Shown here: in pieces, positions 6,441 to 12,304 of the stretch
Numbering within the stretch: the first letter of the stretch is position 1
Layout of the letters: each line of letters starts with the position of its first letter
Assembly: GCA_964423545.1 (NCBI GenBank)
Contig: CAYRFV010000169.1
Coordinates: 1-12,304 of the forward strand
DNA: 12,304 nucleotides
Source: JALOOE01 sp964423545
GTDB taxonomy: Bacteria; Chloroflexota; Anaerolineae; CG2-30-64-16
Direction: 5' to 3'
Position numbers and translations under genes: made by a program
Notes under the pieces: generated by a model
What the model was told of the DNA's origin: nothing
Database searches by the model: none
Seen by the model: the letters and a program-made list of their open reading frames with translations, nothing else

Positions 6441-6461
6441 GCGCTGCTGCGTGCGCAGCGC
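6441..6461. other. Small GC-rich hairpin
   Basis: GCGCTGC (6441-6447) and GCAGCGC (6455-6461) form a perfect 7-bp stem with a 7-nt loop, in the non-coding stretch between converging genes. No T-run follows. It may contribute to transcript ends but could also be a chance product of GC-rich DNA. Confidence 0.4.
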
Positions 6462-6490
6462 CAGAGCGAGGGTGCTGCTGGACCGCACAG

Positions 6491-6524
6491 CGCAGGGGGA
6501 CGGAAATCAACCCGTCCCCCTGCG
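6491..6524. terminator. Perfect 13-bp-stem hairpin between converging genes
   Basis: CGCAGGGGGACGG (6491-6503) and CCGTCCCCCTGCG (6512-6524) pair perfectly across an 8-nt loop (AAATCAAC). The hairpin lies between the 3' end of the plus-strand helical-protein gene and the 3' end of the minus-strand comF-like gene, so it could end transcription from both sides. The U-tract is weak (GTGTT after the stem on the plus strand), so factor-independent termination is plausible but not certain. Confidence 0.65.
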
Positions 6525-6556
6525 TGTTCCGGCATGACCAGTTCGATGGTTCGAGC

Positions 6557-7342
6557 TCAGCCGCCAATCACCCCCGACGAGCGGTCCAGACCGAAATGGG
6601 CGCGCGCCAGGGTGAAAGCCCACACGCTGTCCGCACCGCCCGCCCTCAGTGCAGCGCCGCATGCCTCCAAAGTTGCCCCGGTCGTAGTCACATCATCCAC
6701 CAACACGATGCGCCGCCCCGATGCACTGCCCCGGCATGTGAACGCGTCCCTCACATTCTCCCGGCGTTCGGCTGCACTCAAGAGCGCCTGCTGTTGCGTG
6801 GCCCGATGGCGCTCGATGATTCTCTCATCGAGGCGAATGCCCGTGGCGTCGGCAAGGACGCGAGCCAGAAGTGCGGACTGGTTGTAGCCGCGCTCTTTCA
6901 GGCGCGCCCGATGCAGTGGCACGGGCACGATCACATCGGCTTCGAAGCGGTGATCCTGCCAGTAAGCTGCCATGCGTACGCCGAGCGGCCCCGCAAGCGC
7001 GCGGCCGTTGCTGTACTTGAGCTCGTGAATTGCCTCGCGCAACGGTGGCGCAAAGAGTGCGCTGGCCGCGATCCGATTCAGGTGGGATGGCGTGGCCCGG
7101 CACATGTGGCACAGCGAATCCGTCTGGGCTGGATGACCGCAGCGCACGCATGCCGGTGCAGGCGGCGGCTCGATCCGAGACTGGCAGGCCTCGCAGAACA
7201 ACTCACCGACGCGGCCGCAGCCCGGACATCGCGGTGGATACAACAGATCGAGCAGAGCGACGCCGCTCTGCCGCACTAGTCGCAGGGCGCGACTTGCCCC
7301 GAAGGCAGGCAGTCCGTTCACGAACGCGACCAGGAACAGCAC
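6557..7342 (-). CDS. comF: ComF-family phosphoribosyltransferase-like protein
   Basis: The 261-aa product carries the two hallmarks of ComF. The first is an N-terminal double-zinc region with cysteine pairs C39/C42 (CPGC), C50/C53 (CEAC), C65/C68 (CVRC) and C78/C81 (CHMC). The second is a C-terminal type I phosphoribosyltransferase domain with the PRPP loop VLVDDVTTTGAT at about 213-224. Between them lie AIHELKYSNGRALAGPLG and the family motif VPVPLHRARLKERGYNQS (139-156). ComF is needed for natural DNA uptake in several bacteria, where it is cytoplasmic and thought to act on incoming single-stranded DNA with PriA/DprA-type partners; many genomes keep it outside competence operons. The start is uncertain: GTG 7342 gives the longest form but lacks a clear ribosome-binding site, and GTG 7321 is an alternative. 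The Flp-like small ORF ends 45 bp upstream on the same strand, so the two may share a transcript. Confidence 0.9.
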   Translation of the reverse strand: MLFLVAFVNGLPAFGASRALRLVRQSGVALLDLLYPPRCPGCGRVGELFCEACQSRIEPPPAPACVRCGHPAQTDSLCHMCRATPSHLNRIAASALFAPPLREAIHELKYSNGRALAGPLGVRMAAYWQDHRFEADVIVPVPLHRARLKERGYNQSALLARVLADATGIRLDERIIERHRATQQQALLSAAERRENVRDAFTCRGSASGRRIVLVDDVTTTGATLEACGAALRAGGADSVWAFTLARAHFGLDRSSGVIGG

Positions 7343-7387
7343 AGTGTGAGGCGCATACCGAAGTCAGCGGCGCGCGGCCGCGTCGGT

Positions 7388-7540
7388 TCACCGGCCCGGG
7401 AAAAACCCCTGCACAGTATTGATGACCCAGAGACGCAAGTCGTCGCCCATGATCAACAGGATCGCAATGATAATGATCGCGATGAGCACGATTATCAGCG
7501 CCAGCTCGATCAGGCTGGCGCTTGAGCCTTGGTTGTGCAT
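7388..7540 (-). CDS. Flp/Tad-type pilin-like 50-aa membrane peptide
   Basis: A 50-codon ORF begins with ATG at 7540-7538 and stops with TGA at 7390-7388. The start of the peptide is MHNQGSSASLIELALIIVLI. A short polar leader is followed by SASLIELALI, one hydrophobic helix (about 10-31) and a short amphipathic end, MGDDLRLWVINTVQGFF. Flp/TadE-type pilins have a leader, a cleavage site before xxxxE (commonly GQGLVEYALI), one helix and a short tail of the form LGxxVxxxFxxV. Glu at +5 after a cleavage between Ser7 and Ala8 would fit, though the usual Gly at -1 is Ser here. GGAGGT lies 11-12 nt upstream of the ATG, and a good minus-strand promoter lies about 110 nt upstream. It precedes the comF-like gene. 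The alternative is a generic single-pass membrane peptide. Confidence 0.7.
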   Translation of the reverse strand: MHNQGSSASLIELALIIVLIAIIIIAILLIMGDDLRLWVINTVQGFFPGR

Positions 7541-7652
7541 ATCGAGGTGGGACCTCCGTACTTCAAGCGCCGCAAGTCGGCGCGGCCGACCTGACTGCCG
7601 GCCTGACTGTCAGCCCGGCGCGTGGCGTCCATCGGCTTCGCCAATCGGGACG

Positions 7653-7681
7653 ATTCTAGCACAGAACCGGGCAACCAACAA
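7653..7681 (-). promoter_or_regulatory. Sigma70-type promoter for the pilin-like ORF and comF
   Basis: Read on the minus strand, TTGTTG (7681-7676) and TAGAAT (7658-7653) are separated by 17 bp. TGC directly before TAGAAT gives an extended -10. The predicted start of transcription is near 7646, about 105 nt upstream of the pilin-like ATG. Confidence 0.6.
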
Positions 7682-7714
7682 AGGGCCACCCTGTGCGTCG
7701 GAGCCCACAGGAGT

Positions 7715-7742
7715 TTGGGCGGAGTGGTAGTTCGGGTATAAT
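7715..7742 (+). promoter_or_regulatory. Sigma70-type promoter for the CT398-like gene
   Basis: TTGGGC (7715-7720) and a perfect TATAAT (7737-7742) are separated by 16 bp. The predicted start of transcription is near 7749, about 40 nt upstream of the chosen ATG at 7789. The -10 element lies 79 bp from the -10 element of the divergent promoter. Confidence 0.7.
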
Positions 7743-7788
7743 CGTACAGGTTCTATGGCCGATGACGCCTCGCGTCCGGGGAGAAGCC

Positions 7789-8490
7789 ATGCTGCCAGTC
7801 ACCTTATTGGGACAGCTGAATGAGATCGACCTGGCCATCGATGCACTGCGTGCCAGGAGCGCGGAAATTGCTGAGGCGCTGAAGGAGCCGGCTGCACTAC
7901 AGGCCGCGCGCACGGCGGCCGCCGCTGCCGAATCGGAGTTGGCGCGCTGGAAGGCGCTGCAATCCGAGCGCGAGGCGGACCAGCAGAGGACCAATGCCAG
8001 ACTGGTGCAGGCCGAAAGCCGGCTCTACGGCGGAAAGGTGCGCAACCCGAAGGAGCTGGAGGATGTCGAGAAGGATGTTGCGCAGTTACGCCGGCAGCAT
8101 GCACAGGCCGAGGACGCGCTCCTGGAAGCGTTGATCGGCTCGGATTCGACAGCAGAAGCCGCTGCCAACGCCCAGGCTGAGCTGGCGCGGCGGTTGGCGC
8201 AGTGGCAGGCGACGCAGGCGGACCTCCGCAGTGAACAGCTTCGGGTAACCGAGCGCCTGGCCGTGGAGCGGGCGCGCCAGGCCGCAACGCGACGTGCCGT
8301 GCCGTCGGAGATGCTTCACACCTACGATACGCTGCGGGTGCGACGCGGAGGCCGGGCGGTGGCCCGCATCGACGGTGACACCTGCGCCGTGTGTCTGGTA
8401 GCCATCTCACCTTCCAGGCTGGCAGCCGCCCGCGAAGGGGAGCAGTTGGCCTACTGTGAGAATTGCGGCAGGATACTGCTGTCCGACTAG
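7789..8490 (+). CDS. CT398-like coiled-coil zinc-ribbon protein (DUF164/COG1579 family)
   Basis: The 233-aa product is an extended coiled coil (about 5-165, Ala/Glu/Arg/Gln-rich heptads) followed by a C-terminal zinc ribbon with cysteines C199/C202 (CAVC) and C223/C226 (CENC). The hinge motif LYGGKVRNPKELEDVEKDV (79-97) is diagnostic of the family, which usually reads LYSGKVxNPKELExLQ. Length and layout are typical of the family. The structure of CT398 from Chlamydia is known; it was reported to interact with sigma54 and secretion ATPase components, but a general role is unsettled. ATG 7789 has GGGGAG 5-6 nt upstream, and homologues begin with a short segment before LxQLxEID. The gene has its own promoter and is followed by a hairpin, so it is probably monocistronic. 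Confidence 0.92.
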   Translation: MLPVTLLGQLNEIDLAIDALRARSAEIAEALKEPAALQAARTAAAAAESELARWKALQSEREADQQRTNARLVQAESRLYGGKVRNPKELEDVEKDVAQLRRQHAQAEDALLEALIGSDSTAEAAANAQAELARRLAQWQATQADLRSEQLRVTERLAVERARQAATRRAVPSEMLHTYDTLRVRRGGRAVARIDGDTCAVCLVAISPSRLAAAREGEQLAYCENCGRILLSD

Positions 8491-8512
8491 CGAACGCGGC
8501 ACCGACAGCTTC

Positions 8513-8551
8513 TCGCACCTCTCGGACAGCGCCTGGAGACCAGAGGTGCGA
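8513..8551 (+). terminator. Hairpin after the CT398-like gene
   Basis: TCGCACCTCT (8513-8522) and AGAGGTGCGA (8542-8551) form a perfect 10-bp stem with a 19-nt loop, starting 23 nt after the stop codon. AAAT rather than a T-run follows, so it is an atypical terminator or a 3'-end stabilising hairpin. It sits just upstream of the protease promoter. Confidence 0.5.
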
Positions 8552-8591
8552 AATCCGTGGCTTCGTGGACCGACTTCGTGGGCCCGCGCCC

Positions 8592-8619
8592 TTGCGCTGC
8601 GCCACTGACGGGTTATAAT
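8592..8619 (+). promoter_or_regulatory. Sigma70-type promoter for the subtilase gene
   Basis: TTGCGC (8592-8597) and a perfect TATAAT (8614-8619) are separated by 16 bp. The predicted start of transcription is near 8626. That leaves a leader of about 198 nt before the protease ATG at 8824. Confidence 0.7.
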
Positions 8620-8823
8620 GGGGTTCACAATGCGCTCGGACGGCGACGGGATGGAGACGGTCGCGACCGGCCCGATTGCCTGCCAATCCGCTCTTGGGCG
8701 GAGAAAGAAGGTGCGATGCAGCCATAGGCCCCGTGTGTCATGCCGATCTCGCACAACGTTTCCTCGAACTCTCCGTGTCACTAGGCGGAGCCATCTATCA
8801 CTGGAAGTGGGAGGTAGCACACC
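8620..8823 (+). other. Long 5' leader of the subtilase gene
   Basis: About 200 nt lie between the predicted promoter and the protease start. I recognise no riboswitch or known RNA family in it. It contains an open frame from ATG 8630 to TGA 8825-8827 (65 codons) whose stop overlaps the protease ATG as ATGA. The first 17 or so codons strongly prefer G or C in the third position; the rest do not, and the peptide is Arg-rich, so I do not annotate it as a gene. GGGAGG, 9 nt before ATG 8824, is the protease ribosome-binding site. Confidence 0.45.
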
Positions 8824-11800
8824 ATGAAGCAATATCGCCAAGGTCGAAGTGTTCTCAGCGCGCTGGCGGCGCTGACACTCGTGATCCTCTCTTGCTCTCC
8901 TGGTCTTGCCCAAGGCGGCACGTCGGCTGGCTTCCAGGCGACGCCCCTGGCGCCCGAGTCGACGATCCAGATCGCCAAGACTTCTGCCGAATCCGGTGAG
9001 GCCCAACGGATCAGCGTGGTTGTCAAGCTCAAGGGCGAATCGCTTGCCAGCTATGCAGGCGGCATCCAGGGTCTCGCGCCGACCAGTCCGGAAGTCACCG
9101 GCCAGCAGCTGGACATGGAGTCGAATGCGACCAGGGATTACCTCGCCTACCTGACCAGGATGCAGGACGACTTCGTGAGCGCAGCAGCTCGGGCCGTCCC
9201 ACAGGCCGAGGCGACATACCGTTATGATGTGGTCCTGAACGCCGTGGCGATGGTGGTCCCGGCCAATCAAGTGGGTGAGCTTGCCAGGCTTCCCAATGTC
9301 GAAGCCATCTATCCCGACGAGCTGCTCCAGCTGCAGACCGACAACAGCCCGCAGTTCATCGGTGCGCCGACGGTCTGGACACAACTGGGCGGTCAGGAGT
9401 CGTCGGGGGATAATGTCGTCGTGGGTGTGATTGACTCCGGCTCCTGGCCCGAACACCCATCGTTTTCCGATCCGGACCCATCCGGCAAGCCCTACGGCCC
9501 GCCGCCGCCGCCGTTGTCCGGCGCTCGCCTGTGCCAGTTCAGCGGCGGCACGAATCCTGGCCCGGCATTCACCTGCAACAACAAGCTCATCGGCGCCTAC
9601 CGGTTCATGGCCACCTATCAGGCGTTCAACACCCTGCTGCCGGGCGAGTACACCTCGGCTCGCGATGACGATGGGCACGGCACGCATACCGCGACAACGG
9701 CTGCAGGCAATGCCAGCGTGCCGGCGACCGTCTTCGGCGTCGCGCGAGGCGTCGTCTCGGGCATCGTTCCGCGCGCCCGCGTGATCAGCTACAAGGTCTG
9801 CGGCGAGGTGGGCTGCTACAGCACGGACTCCGCGGCCGCCATTCAGCGCGCCATCCTGAATGGCGTGAACGCCATCAACTTCTCCATCAGCGGGGGCGCC
9901 AATCCATTCTCCGATGTGGTCGAGCTCGCTTTCCGCGATGCCTATGCAGCGGGTGTCTTTGTCGCCGCTTCAGCCGGCAACGCCGGGCCCACGCCCGACA
10001 CCACCGACCATCGCGGGCCGTGGACGAACACTGTTGCCGCCAGCACCCAGAACCGGGCGTTCGAGACCACCGCCACGATTTCCGCGAGCGACGCCGTCAG
10101 CCTGACACTGACCGGCACGACGATCACTGCCGGTGTGGGCCCCGCGCCCGTGGAGGTGCCCACCGACCAGCAGTGCAACGCCCCGTTCGCTGCTGGCAGC
10201 GTCGCCGGCAAGATCGTTGTTTGCCGACGCGGCACGACCGGGCGTGCGGAGAAAGGCTACAACGTGCTGCAGGGCGGCGCGGTCGGCATGATCCTCTACA
10301 ATCAGTCCGCTACCGTCACCGACCTGGAGACCGACAACCACTGGTTGCCGACGCTCCACATCCAGTATGCCCAGGGTCAGTCGCTGCTGGCTTTCCTGAT
10401 AACCCACTCGGGGGTGACCGCAGCCTGGCCGCAGGGCGCTAAGGTCAGCGCACAAGGAGATGTGATGGCCTCCTTCAGCTCGCGCGGCGGTCCGGCCCAG
10501 TCGTTGGGCGTGAGTAAACCCGATATCACCGCGCCGGGCGTGCAGGTTCTGGCTGGCCACAGCCCGCAGCACCTTCCGCCGCCCGAGGGAGTTTCCCTCG
10601 GCCCGCAAGGCGAGTTGTTCCAGGCGATCGCCGGCACTTCCATGTCAAGCCCGCACATCGCGGGCGCGGGTGCGCTGCTGAAGGCGCTGCACCCCACCTG
10701 GACTCCCGGACAGATCAAGTCCGCTCTGATGACGACCGCATGGACCCAGGTCGTAAAGGAAGACGGCGCCTCGCCGGCCAACGCCTTCGACACGGGGTCC
10801 GGTCGCGCGAATCTGAACAAGGCCGGCGATCCGGGCCTGACGTTCGCTTCGACCGCAGTCGACTTCACGACGCATCAGAACGACCTGTGGAACGCCAACT
10901 ATCCCAGTGTGTATGTGCCGGCCATGCCGGGCATGATGACCGTGATGCGCACGGCGCACAGCGTCTTGGACTCCGCCAGCCAGTGGAATCTGGAGGTGCG
11001 CGAGAAGTCCGCGACGGACTTCTCGGTGACCGTGCCGGCGACCCTGCAGGCGCCTGCAGGAGGCGACGCGCCGTTCAACATTGTCATCGACGGCCGTGAC
11101 GTTCCGATCGGCCAGACCCGCTTTGCCACCCTCTACCTGACCCAGGTAGGCGGTTCACGCGAACTGCACCTCCCGATCACGTTCGTGCGCAAAGCAGCGA
11201 ACGTGACGCTGGCGAAGTCGTGCAGCCCGGAGACGCTCGCCTGGACCCTGACGACGACCTGCACGATCACCGCCACCAACACCTCGCTCGCGCCGGCAAC
11301 GATCAACATCAGCGATCAGCTACCCATGAGCCTGACGCTGGTGTCGGGGAGTGTTGTGGGCGGCCTGCCCGCCGGCAATGGCGTGAATGCGTTCGCCAGC
11401 CTGGCTGCGGCGGAGCCCCCCGATATTTCGATCGGGCCAGGCACATCGCCGGGTGGTTACCAGGCGCTCGCAGGCTTCGGAGTGGCGCCGATCGCAGGTG
11501 TCGGTGATGAGACCGCGGTGAACTATACCGTGCCCGCATTCATCTATGGAGGCGAAACCTATACGCGCATCGCCATCGTCAGCAACGGCTACGCCGTGGT
11601 GGGCGGTACGGCAGGTTCGGCCGATATCCAGTACCTCAACCAGAACCTGCCCAACGCCACCCGGCCGAATAACGTGCTGGCGCCGTTCTGGACCGATCTG
11701 AATCCGGCAGCAGGCGGTGCGCTGCGGATCGCGGTCCTGACTGACACTGTTACCGGCAACCGATGGCTGGTCCTCGAATGGAGTGCGGTGCCCGAGTACA

Positions 11801-12210
11801 GCACGGCGGCCAACCAGCATTCCTTCCAGATCTGGATCGGCCTTGCGAGCAATACGCCTTCGGGGCAGGATGTCAGCTTCACTTACAGCACCAGCACGGG
11901 CAACGGGGATGCTGGCCTGGCGACTGTGGGCGCTGAGAACAGCCTGGGCAACCGCGGCGCCAACACCTACTACAACGGAACCGGCACGCTGCCGGTGAGC
12001 GGCGCCGAGCTGCGAGTCACCGGGACGCCCCCGGTTGCGGGCGGGAGCAAGGTGGTCACCTTCGGTGCGAAGGGGGAGAAACTGGGCGCGTGGGTCAACT
12101 ATGCTCAGATGACCAGCGACCTGTTCCAGGGGACCAGCTTCGCACGGGTGGCCGGTTCGGTCTTTGCGCCCTACAAGCTCTACCTCCCGCTGATCCGTTC
12201 CGGCCAATGA
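8824..12210 (+). CDS. Large secreted S8 subtilase, cucumisin-like, with PA insertion
   Basis: The 1128-aa product begins with a signal peptide (1-29, ending SCSPGLAQ; ILSC at 21-24 is a weak lipobox alternative). An I9-type propeptide follows (about 60-170). The S8 catalytic domain has Asp204 (GVIDSG), His285 (DDDGHGTHTA), oxyanion Asn386 (AGNAGP) and Ser606 (GTSMSSPHIAG). A PA domain is inserted at about 437-530, with CNAPFAAGSVAGKIVVCRRG as in plant-type subtilases, followed by FSSRGG and KPDITAPGV. Downstream lie an Fn3-like region (about 670-790), a DUF11-like region (790-845), a nidogen-like beta domain (about 890-1070, NNVLAPFWTDLNP ... HSFQIWIGLAS) and the tail YKLYLPLIRSGQ. Cysteines outside the signal peptide come in close pairs (237/251, 326/331, 451/467, 800/813), suggesting disulfides. 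It probably acts as an extracellular or surface protease. ATG 8824 has GGGAGG 9 nt upstream. It stands alone, with its own promoter and a 3' hairpin. Confidence 0.95.
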   Translation: MKQYRQGRSVLSALAALTLVILSCSPGLAQGGTSAGFQATPLAPESTIQIAKTSAESGEAQRISVVVKLKGESLASYAGGIQGLAPTSPEVTGQQLDMESNATRDYLAYLTRMQDDFVSAAARAVPQAEATYRYDVVLNAVAMVVPANQVGELARLPNVEAIYPDELLQLQTDNSPQFIGAPTVWTQLGGQESSGDNVVVGVIDSGSWPEHPSFSDPDPSGKPYGPPPPPLSGARLCQFSGGTNPGPAFTCNNKLIGAYRFMATYQAFNTLLPGEYTSARDDDGHGTHTATTAAGNASVPATVFGVARGVVSGIVPRARVISYKVCGEVGCYSTDSAAAIQRAILNGVNAINFSISGGANPFSDVVELAFRDAYAAGVFVAASAGNAGPTPDTTDHRGPWTNTVAASTQNRAFETTATISASDAVSLTLTGTTITAGVGPAPVEVPTDQQCNAPFAAGSVAGKIVVCRRGTTGRAEKGYNVLQGGAVGMILYNQSATVTDLETDNHWLPTLHIQYAQGQSLLAFLITHSGVTAAWPQGAKVSAQGDVMASFSSRGGPAQSLGVSKPDITAPGVQVLAGHSPQHLPPPEGVSLGPQGELFQAIAGTSMSSPHIAGAGALLKALHPTWTPGQIKSALMTTAWTQVVKEDGASPANAFDTGSGRANLNKAGDPGLTFASTAVDFTTHQNDLWNANYPSVYVPAMPGMMTVMRTAHSVLDSASQWNLEVREKSATDFSVTVPATLQAPAGGDAPFNIVIDGRDVPIGQTRFATLYLTQVGGSRELHLPITFVRKAANVTLAKSCSPETLAWTLTTTCTITATNTSLAPATINISDQLPMSLTLVSGSVVGGLPAGNGVNAFASLAAAEPPDISIGPGTSPGGYQALAGFGVAPIAGVGDETAVNYTVPAFIYGGETYTRIAIVSNGYAVVGGTAGSADIQYLNQNLPNATRPNNVLAPFWTDLNPAAGGALRIAVLTDTVTGNRWLVLEWSAVPEYSTAANQHSFQIWIGLASNTPSGQDVSFTYSTSTGNGDAGLATVGAENSLGNRGANTYYNGTGTLPVSGAELRVTGTPPVAGGSKVVTFGAKGEKLGAWVNYAQMTSDLFQGTSFARVAGSVFAPYKLYLPLIRSGQ

Positions 12211-12239
12211 CGCCGTAGCTCGCGATCGGCGCCGGGCTC

Positions 12240-12272
12240 GCTCGCCCTGACTTGCCCAAGTCAAGGGCGAGC
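12240..12272 (+). terminator. Strong hairpin after the subtilase gene
   Basis: GCTCGCCCT-GACTTG (12240-12254) pairs with CAAGTC-A-AGGGCGAGC (12257-12272). This gives 15 base pairs with one bulged A and a 2-nt minimal loop, 30 nt after the stop. No T-run follows (CAGGCTCGG), so the terminator role is inferred from position and stability. Confidence 0.6.
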
Positions 12273-12304
12273 CAGGCTCGGACGTGAAAGCCACCTGGGG
12301 AGGT

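Larger units (their letters stand above)
7541..7788. other. Bidirectional promoter region and GC-rich leader
   Basis: This divergent region contains one predicted promoter per strand (7653-7681 minus, 7715-7742 plus). The part transcribed ahead of the pilin-like ORF contains the inverted repeat GTCGGC-GCG-GCCGAC (7576-7590), two CCTGACTG words 12 bp apart (7590-7597 and 7602-7609) and the inverted repeat CTGAC-T-GTCAG (7603-7613). These could fold into small hairpins in a leader of about 100 nt. I see no known riboswitch in it. Confidence 0.5.

Noticed and set aside
6524..7279. Plus-strand open frame of 251 codons
   Set aside because: It is antisense to the comF-like gene, which has intact zinc and PRPP motifs.
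7799..8725. Minus-strand open frame of 308 codons
   Set aside because: It is antisense to the CT398-like gene and crosses the subtilase promoter; Arg/Pro/Ala-rich shadow.
8620..8823. Riboswitch or known structured RNA in the subtilase leader
   Set aside because: I could not match it to any conserved riboswitch core, RNase P, SRP RNA or tmRNA motif by eye.
8407..9687. Long minus-strand open frame of 426 codons
   Set aside because: It runs antisense across the end of the CT398-like gene, the protease promoter and the protease start. Both sense genes have clear families, while this frame has no recognisable motif and is an Arg/Gly-rich shadow of GC-rich coding DNA.
11320..12294. Minus-strand open frame of 324 codons at the window end
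   Set aside because: It is antisense to the C-terminal part of the subtilase, Arg/Gly-rich, with no domain pattern and no convincing ribosome-binding site.

Overview
The window looks like chromosomal DNA of a GC-rich bacterium, most likely a member of the Chloroflexota (Caldilineae/Anaerolineae-like). The assignment is inference. It rests on GC-rich coding with strong Shine-Dalgarno sites, a secreted subtilase that ends in a YLPLI-type tail, a small secreted helical protein with a sequence type I associate with that phylum, and a mix of MacAB-like, SH3/PD40 and CT398-like genes. No rRNA, tRNA, CRISPR, insertion sequence or phage gene was seen.

Positions 15-5460, minus strand: a compact five-gene operon. 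In order of transcription it encodes a long coiled-coil HlyD/MacA-like adaptor (3892-5460), a MacB-type ABC ATPase (3094-3774), a MacB/FtsX-type permease (1856-3097, ATGA overlap with the ATPase), a secreted SH3 plus TolB-like propeller protein (556-1848) and a membrane-anchored DUF5666-like protein (15-530). Together they look like an envelope export or envelope-surveillance machine with two unusual accessory proteins. No TolC-like protein is present in the window.

Positions 5461-6304: a divergent control region, then a plus-strand gene for a small secreted helical protein with a Met/Gly-rich tail. The control region holds the clearest unexplained structure in the window: two mirror-image arrays of a CTCAGC hexamer repeated at exactly 11-bp steps (5540-5578 and 5597-5646). 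This pattern fits an OmpR/PhoB-family response regulator controlling both sides. No such regulator is encoded in the window.

Positions 6305-7540: a non-coding stretch with a 17-bp and a 46-bp tandem duplication and a perfect 13-bp-stem hairpin between converging genes. It is followed on the minus strand by a ComF-family phosphoribosyltransferase gene (6557-7342) and, just upstream of it, a 50-aa Flp-pilin-like small ORF (7388-7540).

Positions 7541-8490: a bidirectional promoter region with one good sigma70-type promoter on each strand, then the gene for a CT398-like (DUF164/COG1579) coiled-coil zinc-ribbon protein (7789-8490).

Positions 8491-12304: a hairpin, a promoter with a perfect TATAAT box, a leader of about 200 nt, and a large secreted S8 subtilase (8824-12210) of cucumisin-like layout (I9 propeptide, catalytic domain with PA insertion, beta-rich C-terminal domains, YLPLI tail). 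A strong hairpin follows the gene.
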